Counted from the stretch's first letter, positions 1 through 5,634 are shown. The stretch: DNA of 8,053 nt from JBBDWZ01 sp050732575 (GCA_050732575.1 JBOHRF010000233.1:1-8053); one strand, 5' to 3'. The notes: generated from the sequence alone by a model not told the origin. A program made the numbers and translations.

Positions 1-66
1 GAGATCGGGAGATCGGGGACCGGGTGCGGGAACGGATTTCGGGATCGGAATCGGGAGCGGGATGCG
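1..66 (+). repeat. G-rich degenerate repeat block with G-quadruplex motif
   Basis: The block is built from variants of CGGGATCGGGA and CGGGAGCGGGA. Four G-tracts at 7-9, 15-18, 22-24 and 28-30, with spacers of 5, 3 and 3 bases, satisfy the usual four-tract G-quadruplex pattern on the plus strand, and three more GGG tracts follow before position 62. It may continue left of the window. No reading frame with recognisable protein content runs through it. The same vocabulary recurs in reverse complement at 233-303. Repeat character is seen directly; any folding or function is inference. Confidence 0.7.
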
Positions 67-92
67 TAAGTTGAGATTTACAGCTGACAGGC

Positions 93-217
93 ACTCTTCG
101 CTACGAGCGCTTTCACAAGACCCTGCTCAACGAGTTCTACCGGGAGTCTATCAATAGCGCGACAAGTTGCAGACCGACCTGGATGCGTTCTTCGAGCACC
201 AATACGCGGAACAAACA
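93..217 (+). pseudogene. Decayed rve-type transposase fragment (IS481/IS3-like)
   Basis: From 105 to about 146 one frame reads ERFHKTLLNEFYRE, which closely resembles the stretch after the second catalytic region of IS481/IS3-type DDE integrase-core transposases (usual form ERFHKTLLNEFY followed by a short linker). From about 164 a different frame reads KLQTDLDAFFEHQYAEQ, matching the next conserved segment (LQxDLDxxLxxYNxxR). The two pieces are in different frames, and the second frame has a stop just upstream, so the gene is broken. Nothing of the catalytic DDE core before this point is present. It is a remnant too short to place in one IS family, and it lies between the two oppositely oriented G-rich/C-rich repeat blocks. 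Confidence 0.6.
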
Positions 218-232
218 ATTCGAGCCGCAACT

Positions 233-303
233 CATTCCCGCCTCCCGCTCCCGCGCCCGAGGTTGTTCCCGGTCCCGCGCCCGAGCCCCGTTCTCCCGAT
301 CCC
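233..303 (-). repeat. C-rich repeat block, inverted counterpart of 1-66
   Basis: Nine CCC or CCCC tracts (237, 244, 250, 256, 268, 274, 280, 286 and 295) plus one at 301 are spaced mostly by 3-5 bases. On the minus strand this reads as CGGGAGCGGGA/CGGGATCGGGA-like units, the same vocabulary as 1-66, and gives at least one four-tract G-quadruplex pattern (237-258). Just after it the 8-base palindrome GGCATGCC occurs twice (305-312 and 323-330). The arrangement suggests an inverted duplication of one degenerate repeat family around the transposase remnant. Confidence 0.65.
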
Positions 304-364
304 GGGCATGCCGGGTTTGATAGGCATGCCGCAAACAATCGAGGAAGGAAAACACGACCGGCGT

Positions 365-502
365 TTACCCACCCAACCCATTACTTCGCCGTGGCAACCG
401 CAATTCCGCCCGACAGCCGGTTCGATCTTCGCGGTTGACCAGCGCGACTGTGCCGCCGTGCGCTTCCGCGATTTGACGGCTCAGGGCGAGCGCGAACGCG
501 GC
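365..502 (-). pseudogene. C-terminal remnant of a sensor histidine kinase
   Basis: Reading from about 502 down to the TAA at 365-367, the frame gives FALALSRQIAEAHGG followed by TVALVNREDRTGCRAELRLP. This is the end of a HATPase_c domain: the helix after the G2 box (usually GLGLALSRQIAEAHGG), then the last two strands before the C-terminus. The expected G2 glycines are replaced by AAFAL. The open frame continues upstream to 709 but shows no N, G1 or F box and no dimerisation domain, so only about 45 codons of kinase are left. It is an orphan tail created by recombination or by decay beyond the window's evidence. There is no sign that it forms a pair with the receiver gene at 2029-2403. Confidence 0.65.
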
Positions 503-803
503 GTAATGAGGGGCGTTCCTCCTCAGAGGCCTCGGCCGTGCCTGGGTTATCGTTCGCAGCACGATCGTCGATTCCATGCTTGTGGTCCAGTACGGTGAAG
601 TCACTGAAGCAACGGCCAGAGATAAGCGCTTGTACGATCGAGTACACTCGTTTATCATTGATTTACAGACTGTGGCGAGTTCATATCGTGGTACTGACAT
701 CGAACTCATTGCCGGAATGCTGAGCTCAACCGTAAGTCACATATTGTGAGGAATTCATTCCTTCGGTTCGCTTAAGACCACTACGTACGCGGTCTAATTA
801 ACC
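503..803. other. Gene-free stretch upstream of the thioredoxin-like gene
   Basis: About 300 bases between the kinase remnant and the gene at 804. No frame on either strand shows recognisable protein content. It holds a short AT-leaning palindrome at 749-762 and a 5-base hairpin AGACC/GGTCT (775-779 and 790-794) shortly before the gene. The promoter of the 804 gene should lie here, but no convincing -35/-10 pair was found, and there is no clear Shine-Dalgarno before 804. Confidence 0.5.
749..762. promoter_or_regulatory. Small palindrome AGGAATTCATTCCT, possible operator
   Basis: Perfect 6-base arms with a 2-base centre, 42 bases before the start codon of the thioredoxin-like gene. The position would suit a dimeric regulator's operator. 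A 14-base palindrome can also arise by chance, so the regulatory reading is weak inference. Confidence 0.25.
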
Positions 804-1343
804 ATGTTTGCTGGAATGCGCACGCTACACACCATTATGTTGGCTCTGGGTGCCGGCATGGTTTCATTCGCCTTGGTGTGGTTAATCCGAGAGGGACCGA
901 TTGGCCGAGAGGACTCCTCGTATCAGCCCCGCTACGCCGACATCATTCACCGCCGGGACGATACGGCCATCACCACGGACACAGTTGTCGAACAGAACAT
1001 GGTCGTAATCTCAAGCGGTTCGTGTCGGTTTTGCGCACACCCCGTACTTCCCCAAATGATCGAGCGTGCCAAGATTTCGCTAAACGCCGAGGCAAGCAGG
1101 CGCGGAAGCTTGTTCAGCGTCATCGGCGTGGGTGTAGATCCAACGCCAGAGATGGGTTGGGAGGACCTCGCACGTTTCGGCAAATTCGATGAGCTCCTGA
1201 TAGGCCGCCGATGGAGCGGCATCGGAGCGCATAAGTTCATCTTGGGTGAGTACGCGTCATATGGGGGCGTTCCGCAGGTGCTCGTTTGCAGCGTCGATTT
1301 GAGCGCGAAGGACCGAGCGTGCGCGAGCTTACACCGGGTTTAG
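804..1343 (+). CDS. Membrane-anchored thioredoxin-like protein with CxxC
   Basis: A 179-residue protein with one N-terminal hydrophobic segment (about residues 10-28) that should act as an uncleaved anchor or signal, placing the rest in the periplasm. The soluble part starts a strand MVVISSGSCRFC at about 66-77; Cys74 and Cys77 form a CRFC motif at the place of a thioredoxin active site. GVPQVLVC at 155-162 places Pro157 like the cis-proline before the last strands. A GVGVDPTPEMGW segment and the FGKFDELLIG stretch resemble thioredoxin-fold proteins of Gemmatimonadota. Two further Cys (162 and 173) could be structural. It is likely a thiol-disulfide oxidoreductase-like protein, partner unknown. 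The ATG at 804 keeps a short basic N-terminus, but ATG at 816 is also possible; neither has a clear ribosome-binding site. No operon partner: the next gene starts 187 bases on. Confidence 0.7.
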   Translation: MFAGMRTLHTIMLALGAGMVSFALVWLIREGPIGREDSSYQPRYADIIHRRDDTAITTDTVVEQNMVVISSGSCRFCAHPVLPQMIERAKISLNAEASRRGSLFSVIGVGVDPTPEMGWEDLARFGKFDELLIGRRWSGIGAHKFILGEYASYGGVPQVLVCSVDLSAKDRACASLHRV

Positions 1344-1426
1344 TGCTCGGTCGGTGGGTTGGGCTGAATGAGATTGGGAGATGGGCGGCGATAGGCTACT
1401 CAGTTGCGCGGTAATGGACCGAGCAC
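1311..1426. repeat. Triple inverted/direct copies of GACCGAGC around a stop codon
   Basis: GACCGAGC occurs at 1311-1318 inside the 3' end of the thioredoxin-like gene. Its reverse complement GTGCTCGGTC lies at 1343-1352, starting in the TAG stop. The exact partner GACCGAGCAC of the latter lies at 1417-1426. The middle copy can pair either with the upstream copy (26-base loop) or with the downstream one (10-base stem, 64-base loop). There is no T-run after either hairpin, so a classic intrinsic terminator is not supported. Alternative pairing across the end of the gene is seen in sequence; function is unknown. Confidence 0.5.
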
Positions 1427-1447
1427 AAGCTACACGGGCAGCCACTT

Positions 1448-1469
1448 GTTCCGGATCCAGATCCGGAAC
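1448..1469. promoter_or_regulatory. 22-base palindrome, candidate operator
   Basis: GTTCCGGATC at 1448-1457 and GATCCGGAAC at 1460-1469 are perfect 10-base inverted arms around a 2-base centre. Tight spacing makes it a poor RNA hairpin but a good DNA site for a dimeric protein. It lies about 60 bases upstream of the ATG at 1531, where an operator of that gene would be expected. It could equally be a recombination-related site in this scarred zone. No promoter elements were identified with confidence. Confidence 0.4.
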
Positions 1470-1530
1470 GCATTTGGCCTCTCTGTAAGGCGGCGACCAC
1501 CGTGCTTAAAGAAGCGGGGCATACGGGAAG

Positions 1531-1953
1531 ATGACGAATTCGACCGCCGGTGTCGGTTTGAACAAGCACTGTCACGCCGTAGGCTTCGCTTTGTTCCTTT
1601 GGGCAACTTCCTGGGTTTCAGCAACCGCACAAGAACGGCTCACTCTGCAGGGCCGCGTCGTGGAGAGCGCTACCGGCACACCTATCAGGGCTGCCCGAGT
1701 CATTGCCGATGGTGTCCGCGAGGTGCTCACAGGTGATTTGGGCGAGTTTACGTTGATGGTGACTGCGGGTGTCCATCGACTGTCCTTCGCTGCGTTGGGC
1801 TACGAAAACGCGGAGTTGACCATTGACATCGGTGGCCAAGAAATACATCGTCGAGCTGACTCCCGAAGAACGCGAACAACTCCGCCAACTCGTCAGACGC
1901 GGCAAGCAATCCGCACGGCGTGTGTATCGGGCACGGATACTCCTGCTGGCTGA
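1531..1953 (+). pseudogene. Truncated secreted carboxypeptidase-regulatory-like domain protein
   Basis: The N-terminus has a hydrophobic stretch (about residues 16-30) ending in ATAQ, which fits a Sec signal peptide cleaved after about residue 33. Residues 37-103 read as one carboxypeptidase-regulatory-like beta-sandwich: LQGRVVESATGTPIRAARV, then TGDLGEFTLMVTAG, then a GYENAELTIDI strand. In intact proteins this module is followed by hundreds of residues, often a TonB-dependent receptor or another surface protein. Here the reading changes at about 1831-1840 into the coding sequence of an IS630-type transposase in another frame, and the original frame ends in junk at TGA 1951-1953. The gene is therefore 3'-truncated and presumably non-functional. 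Start ATG 1531 is chosen for the signal peptide; the Shine-Dalgarno is weak. Confidence 0.65.
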
Positions 1954-1972
1954 CGAGGGCCGCACCGCGTAA
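1823..1972 (+). mobile_element. IS630-type transposase N-terminal remnant
   Basis: In the frame of GTG 1832 the sequence reads VAKKYIVELTPEEREQL, then RQLVRRGKQSARRVYRARIL, then LLADEGRTA and a TAA at 1970-1972. This is the start of the helix-turn-helix region of IS630-family transposases (typical opening xAKKYIVxLTxEEReeL..lirrGk.sarkl.rArILLkaDeG). Only about 46 codons remain; the rest of the DNA-binding domain and the DDE core are absent. The frame continues upstream to TTG 1823 inside the truncated surface-protein gene, so the 5' junction is around 1826-1840. The right end coincides with the inverted repeats at 1969-2020. No target-site TA duplication can be assigned because both ends of the original element are lost. 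Confidence 0.65.
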
Positions 1973-2020
1973 CGGGCGTGACGGGGTGGTTGTTCCTGAC
2001 ACGCCCGCTCCTCCCGTTAC
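1969..2020. repeat. Overlapping inverted repeats between IS remnant and receiver gene
   Basis: GTAACGGG (1969-1976) is exactly complementary to CCCGTTAC (2013-2020), and CGGGCGTG (1973-1980) is exactly complementary to CACGCCCG (2000-2007). The left arms overlap by four bases, so the two hairpins compete or form a bulged compound stem. The structure begins in the premature stop of the transposase remnant and ends 8 bases before the stop codon of the receiver gene on the minus strand. There is no T-run on either strand. It may be an end of a mobile element or a factor-dependent transcription end for the receiver/ABC unit; the sequence does not decide. Confidence 0.5.
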
Positions 2021-2028
2021 ACCCGCGC

Positions 2029-2403
2029 CTAAAACAGATCGGGCAGTTTTTTCAGGAGTTCTTTGGGCGAGATCGGTTTCGTAAAGTACGCCCTGCAGCC
2101 GGCTTCGAGACATTCACGTTTTTCGTCCGCGCCGACGCGGCCGGTCAGGGCGATGATGATGACATGGGCGGTAGCGGGCTCGGCTTTGAGCTGGCGTGCC
2201 ACGTCGAGCCCGTTGCGGTCGGGCAGTCCCAGGTCGAGCAGGATGAGATCGGGCAACCGTTGTTGGGCGACGGCGAGGGCTTCAGCGCCGGTGCGGGCCT
2301 CGCTGATTTCGTAGCCAGCATCTTCCAGCATCATGCGGAAAGCATCGCGTAGGAAGAGATCGTCCTCGACGATCAACAGATGTTTCAGAGAGGTGGTGCT
2401 CAT
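2029..2403 (-). CDS. Stand-alone receiver-domain response regulator (CheY-like)
   Basis: A 124-residue protein that is a single receiver domain and nothing else. LLIVEDD gives the acidic pair Asp14/Asp15; Asp57 in LILLDLGLPDRNG is the phospho-acceptor; Thr87 in ALTGR and Lys109 in YFTKP are the switch Thr and conserved Lys. All key residues are present, so it should accept phosphate from a histidine kinase. With no output domain it would act by protein contact, as CheY- or Spo0F-type proteins do. Its ATG overlaps the TGA of the upstream ABC gene in the four-base pattern ATGA (2403-2400), and it has no strong Shine-Dalgarno, so translational coupling is likely. No sensor kinase lies next to it; the kinase tail at 365-502 is a remnant. 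Its target is unknown. Confidence 0.9.
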   Translation of the reverse strand: MSTTSLKHLLIVEDDLFLRDAFRMMLEDAGYEISEARTGAEALAVAQQRLPDLILLDLGLPDRNGLDVARQLKAEPATAHVIIIALTGRVGADEKRECLEAGCRAYFTKPISPKELLKKLPDLF

Positions 2404-4175
2404 GCCGGCTCGCTGCTATTGGCCAGTTCGCCTTCCACACTTTCCTCGAGCAGCTGCCGGCGGAGAAGAGTAGCGTACAGTCCGCCGCGGGCGATCAGTT
2501 GGGCATGCGTACCGCGCTCGACGATGATGCCCTGGTCGAGGACCAGGATCTGGTCAGCATTCATGACGGCGCTGACACGGTGACTGATGATGACGGCGGT
2601 GCGGCCGGCCAGCACCTGTTTCAGGTTTTCCAGGATTTCGGTCTCTGTGTGTGTGTCCACGGCACTGAGCGCGTCATCGAGGATGAGCACTCTGGGATTG
2701 CGCGCAATGGCGCGTGCCAGCGTTGCGCGTTGGCGCTGACCGCCGGAGAGGTTGACGCCGCGTTCGCCCAGGCGCGTCTCGAAGCCGCGCGGGAAAAGCG
2801 CGATGGCTTCATCGAAACGGGCCATGCGGGCCGCCTCCACAATGTCATCGCGCGCGTGCGCGTCGCGCGGCAGCCCGAGCGCCAGGTTGTCCGCGATCGT
2901 TTCCGAGAAAACGAAAGCCTCCTGGGGCACCACGGCAATGGCCTGACGCAACTGTTCGAAAGAGATCGTTGGTAGCGACTCGGCGTCCAGTGTGACAGCT
3001 CCCGCGGTAGGGTCGTAACGGCGAGCGAGCAGCGCGACCACCGTGGATTTGCCTGATCCGGTCGGTCCTACAATGGCTGTAGTTTGGCCTGTGGGAATGC
3101 GGAAGTTGATACCTTGCAGCACATCGCGCTCGGTTCCCGGATATCGGAACCACACGTCGCGAAACTCGACCTCGCCTTTCACCTTGCTCAGGTGCGTTGG
3201 GTGGGCGGGTGGCGTGACGCGCGGCAGTGCGCTGAACACGGTGTTGAGCCGGCCCATGGAAGCGGCGCCGCGCTGGAACAGGTTGATGACCCAGCCCAGC
3301 GCGATCATGGGCCAGCTCAGCTTGGCCAGGTAGAAGAGGAACGCAACGAAATCACCGGGCGTGATGTTGTTACTCATGACCAGGCGACCACCAAACCAGA
3401 ACACGATGAGCATGGCGGCTGCAGCCAGCAGCGAGAGTGTGGGGTGAAAGAGAGCGGATGTGCGAGCCAGGTCCATGTTCTTGTCGAAGTACGTGCGATT
3501 CAGATCATCGAATTCACGCTCCTGCGCCGCTTCCTGTGCGTACGCGCGCACGATGCGCACGCCTGACAGGTTTTCCTGGACCATGGTGGAGAGCACGCCC
3601 AGGTGCTCCTGGATGCGCTCGAAGCGCTCGTGGATGATGCGGCCGGCAACAATGACTACGGGCGGCATGAGCAGCAGCGGGATGAGTGCAAGCAGCGTGA
3701 GCCGCCCGCTGATGCGGGTCATGAAGAAGAGCGCCAGGCCCGTGGAGAACGCGGTGTTCACCAGGTACATCACGGCGGGCCCAACGGCCATGCGCACGGC
3801 GCCCACATCATTGGTGGCGCGACTCATCAGATCGCCCGTGCGGGTGCCGCCGTAGAACGTGGCATCCAGGCGCAGCAGGTGGTCGAAGAAGGCATTGCGC
3901 AGGTCGTTTTCGATATGGCGGCTCATGCCATTGAGCAGCACGCGCATGCCAAAGCGGGCGGTGCCAGCCAGTAGCGCGAGTCCGACAATCAGAAACGCGT
4001 ATCCCAGGATGGTCGTCCGAGTCATATCGGCCTCACCCAGTGCATCGATGGCGCGACCCAGAACGAGTGGGACCAGGACATCGAAGACGTTGGAGAACGC
4101 GACCAGCACGAGTCCTGCGAGTGTGGCCCAGCGGTAGGGCCGCAGGAATGGAATCAGAGTGCGCAGGTGGTGCAT
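2400..4175 (-). CDS. ABC exporter half-transporter, MdlA/YheI-like
   Basis: A 591-residue fused type-I exporter: a transmembrane domain (about residues 15-305, six predicted helices) followed by an ATPase domain (about 335-575). Visible motifs are A-loop Tyr345, Walker A GPTGSGKST (370-378), Q-loop Gln418, signature LSGGQ (476-480), Walker B VLILDD (496-501), D-loop SAVD (504-507) and H-loop His532. The residue after Walker B is Asp501 rather than the catalytic Glu. In heterodimeric exporters (MdlA, YheI/BmrC, TM287 type) that change marks the half with the degenerate ATP site, so a partner half is expected, yet none is in the window. Start ATG 4175 is chosen because MHHLRTLIPFLRPY is the normal beginning of this family; the frame is open to 4973, but that part has no family content. 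Shine-Dalgarno is weak. The substrate cannot be told. Its 3' end overlaps the receiver gene. Confidence 0.92.
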   Translation of the reverse strand: MHHLRTLIPFLRPYRWATLAGLVLVAFSNVFDVLVPLVLGRAIDALGEADMTRTTILGYAFLIVGLALLAGTARFGMRVLLNGMSRHIENDLRNAFFDHLLRLDATFYGGTRTGDLMSRATNDVGAVRMAVGPAVMYLVNTAFSTGLALFFMTRISGRLTLLALIPLLLMPPVVIVAGRIIHERFERIQEHLGVLSTMVQENLSGVRIVRAYAQEAAQEREFDDLNRTYFDKNMDLARTSALFHPTLSLLAAAAMLIVFWFGGRLVMSNNITPGDFVAFLFYLAKLSWPMIALGWVINLFQRGAASMGRLNTVFSALPRVTPPAHPTHLSKVKGEVEFRDVWFRYPGTERDVLQGINFRIPTGQTTAIVGPTGSGKSTVVALLARRYDPTAGAVTLDAESLPTISFEQLRQAIAVVPQEAFVFSETIADNLALGLPRDAHARDDIVEAARMARFDEAIALFPRGFETRLGERGVNLSGGQRQRATLARAIARNPRVLILDDALSAVDTHTETEILENLKQVLAGRTAVIISHRVSAVMNADQILVLDQGIIVERGTHAQLIARGGLYATLLRRQLLEESVEGELANSSEPA

Positions 4176-4395
4176 TTTGTGGTCAGCGGCGTGTCCGGAA
4201 CCGAGGTCATGACTCTGGGAAAACAGCGGGGAAAAACCGGTTTCTTCCCACTCTCCCAACCCTTCTCGCTGATGCGGCGCGTGGCATACGCGTTGCACCG
4301 CAGAAGGCCGAAAACCGATGGAACTGGTACTTCTGAAACAACTTAGAGTACCAGGAAGAGGACTACAAGTCGGGCCCAGTCTGAAAGGGGACAAG
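4176..4395. promoter_or_regulatory. Divergent intergenic region between ABC and lipoprotein genes
   Basis: These 220 bases separate two genes transcribed away from each other, so promoters for both must lie here. No well-matched -35/-10 pair was found on either strand. A weak GGAACT at 4319-4324 on the plus strand resembles an extracytoplasmic-sigma -35 element, without a convincing -10. The region also contains the 8-base inverted repeat at 4324-4354. Confidence 0.5.
4324..4354. promoter_or_regulatory. Inverted repeat CTGGTACT/AGTACCAG before the lipoprotein gene
   Basis: CTGGTACT (4324-4331) and AGTACCAG (4347-4354) are exact inverted arms around 15 bases, ending 41 bases upstream of the lipoprotein ATG. 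It could be an operator half-site pair or a 5'-leader hairpin. Position near a divergent promoter makes regulation plausible, but this is inference. Confidence 0.35.
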
Positions 4396-5262
4396 ATGCG
4401 TACTTCGAATAGGTGGACCGCACTTCTGCTCGCGCTGCCGTTGGCGGCCGGGACAGTCGCCTGTGGCGATGACAGTGACCGGTCTGCGTTGACCGAAGAC
4501 GAGCTCAGCCGCGAGCTGGACCTGGCGCTGCAAAGCGACAGCAGCAAGCTCGTGCTCGATGACACCGCCACAGGGCTGGCCCCGACGAGCGATCCAGTAC
4601 CGCCGCAACCTGCGCCGCGGCCCAGGACCACAACGCGCGCACCGAATCGCACACCGAGCCCGTCGCCGCGACCCACGCCACGTGCCGTGGATCCGCAGCC
4701 CGCGCCCAGTGCGCCGCGTACCGTGACGTCCACCGTGCCCGTGGGCAGCACGTTCGCGATTACACTGAACGAAACGCTGTCCACGGCCAGCAACGCGCCC
4801 GGTGATGGCTTCACGGCCACGCTGCAGGAGCCCATTCTGGACTCGGATGGTGATGTGCTGATTCCGTCCGGCGCTACCGTGCGCGGTCGCGTGACCCGCG
4901 TCGACAAGTCGGATCGCGTGGGTGAGACAGCGGTGTTGAACGTGGCGTTCGAGTCGATTTCGTACGACGGCAAGAGCTTCCCGCTCGAGGCCAGTGTGGT
5001 CGAAGCGCACCCGGAACGGCGTACGCGTCAGACCACCGGGCAGCAAGCAGGTAAGGTGGCCGCCGGTGCCGCGGCAGGCGCGATCATTGGTCGCGTGCTG
5101 GGCAAGGACACCAAGGGCGCCATCAAGGGCGCAGTGATCGGCGCGGCCGCCGGTACCGCCATCGCGATGGGTACCGCTGACGTGGACGTGGTGCTGCCCG
5201 CTGGTTCGACCATGCGCGTGCGCACGGATGCGCCTATTGCAGTGCGCCGTATCAGCGAGTAA
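4396..5262 (+). CDS. Glycine-zipper lipoprotein with proline-rich linker
   Basis: A 288-residue protein. Residues 1-22 form a lipoprotein signal (basic MRTSNR, hydrophobic ALLLALPLAAG, then TVAC with Cys23 as the likely lipidated residue; Thr at -3 is less usual), followed by GDD. A low-complexity linker rich in Pro, Arg and Thr spans about 63-108. A beta-rich domain at about 112-205 (VPVGSTFAITLNETLST, then IPSGATVRGRVTRV) resembles the envelope-protein module seen in Acidobacteria and related phyla. Residues 218-259 carry repeated GxxxG/AxxxG steps (AAGAAAGAIIGRVLGKD, then GAIKGAVIGAAAGTA), a glycine-zipper pair able to insert in or span a membrane. It closes with VVLPAGSTMRVRTDAPIAV. ATG 4396 is chosen over ATG 4318 because of the signal peptide and the AAGGGG Shine-Dalgarno (4385-4390). 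Probably an outer-membrane envelope protein; specific role unknown. Confidence 0.85.
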   Translation: MRTSNRWTALLLALPLAAGTVACGDDSDRSALTEDELSRELDLALQSDSSKLVLDDTATGLAPTSDPVPPQPAPRPRTTTRAPNRTPSPSPRPTPRAVDPQPAPSAPRTVTSTVPVGSTFAITLNETLSTASNAPGDGFTATLQEPILDSDGDVLIPSGATVRGRVTRVDKSDRVGETAVLNVAFESISYDGKSFPLEASVVEAHPERRTRQTTGQQAGKVAAGAAAGAIIGRVLGKDTKGAIKGAVIGAAAGTAIAMGTADVDVVLPAGSTMRVRTDAPIAVRRISE

Positions 5263-5268
5263 GTAACA

Positions 5269-5314
5269 GGGCGATGGCGACGGCGAGAGTTTCTTTCCTC
5301 GTCGTCGCCCTTTT
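5269..5314 (+). terminator. Intrinsic terminator of the lipoprotein gene
   Basis: GGCGACGGCGAG (5276-5287) pairs with CTCGTCGTCGCC (5298-5309) in a 12-base stem with one G-U pair and a 10-base loop, followed by C and TTTT (5311-5314). An alternative outer pair GGGCGA (5269-5274) with TCGCCC (5305-5310) is also possible. It starts 7 bases after the TAA of the lipoprotein gene. On the minus strand no T-run follows, so it should work mainly in the plus direction. Confidence 0.85.
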
Positions 5315-5421
5315 GGTCTTGTTCCTCGCCAGCCCTCTCTGTGAGCGTGGCCGGGGAAGCAAGGACTACGACTCGGCCTTTGCCCGGTGGACGGGTAGCT
5401 GGGCGAGTTTCCGCAGGCGTA
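5315..5421. other. Convergent gap, no feature seen
   Basis: These 107 bases lie between the plus-strand terminator and the end of the minus-strand 66-residue gene. No minus-strand hairpin followed by a T-run was found, so where the minus-strand unit stops is not visible. Confidence 0.5.
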
Positions 5422-5622
5422 CTACCGTTCACGCTCAACGCCTCCTGTACTCTCATTGAGCGCAGCCAGATCTGCAAACATCTCAGCGGTGACTGGAATG
5501 TTAGCTACAATGCGCGGGTTCTTGGCGCATCCGCTGGAGATCTGAATCGAGGTTCGCTCGGCGTTCAAACGAATGCGTTCGGGGGCACGGGCGATGATGC
5601 CGAGCCGCCTCAACTTACCCAT
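5422..5622 (-). CDS. Small protein (66 aa) of unknown function, coupled to propeller gene
   Basis: A 66-residue protein not recognised as any family. It opens with basic MGKLRRLGIIARAPERIRLN, continues with TSIQISSGCAKNPRIVANIP (one Cys, about residue 32) and ends in an acidic/polar helix-like part, EMFADLAALNES, then GGVERER. No signal peptide or membrane segment is visible. The start is well fixed: AAGGAGGT (5634-5627) lies six bases before ATG and overlaps the TAA stop of the propeller gene, leaving ten bases between the genes. This is the strongest Shine-Dalgarno in the window, which argues that the small frame is translated and belongs to the propeller unit. It might be a peptide precursor or a small regulator or partner of the propeller; nothing in the sequence decides. 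Existence is fairly secure, function open. Confidence 0.6.
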   Translation of the reverse strand: MGKLRRLGIIARAPERIRLNAERTSIQISSGCAKNPRIVANIPVTAEMFADLAALNESTGGVERER

Positions 5623-5634
5623 TGCAACCTCCTT
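5623..5634 (-). promoter_or_regulatory. Strong Shine-Dalgarno overlapping the propeller stop codon
   Basis: On the minus strand TAAGGAGGTTGCA precedes ATG 5622. AAGGAGGT is an almost perfect anti-16S complement, and its first two bases are the end of the TAA of the propeller gene. It decides the start of the 66-residue gene and supports a bicistronic message. Confidence 0.85.

Noticed and set aside
1..303. CRISPR-like array
   Set aside because: The repeats are short, degenerate and irregularly spaced, with no constant-length spacers and no cas genes.
167..598. Plus-strand open frame beginning at TTG 167
   Set aside because: Only its first ~17 codons resemble a transposase; the rest translates the C-rich repeat and the antisense of the kinase tail.
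365..2403. Kinase tail and receiver protein as a two-component pair
   Set aside because: The kinase has lost all catalytic boxes and is separated by unrelated genes and IS scars, so a functional pair is not supported.
2499..4137. Several plus-strand open frames opposite the ABC gene
   Set aside because: Shadows of a GC-rich coding strand; none has recognisable motifs or ribosome-binding sites.
4176..4973. Upstream extension of the ABC transporter frame to 4973 on the minus strand
   Set aside because: The extra 266 residues are Ser/Val/Gly-rich antisense of the lipoprotein gene with no family content; the ABC family normally begins at MHHLRTLIPF (4175).
4363..5046. Long minus-strand open frame opposite the lipoprotein gene
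   Set aside because: Arg/His/Gly-rich antisense product without motifs; the plus strand has a signal peptide, Shine-Dalgarno and terminator.
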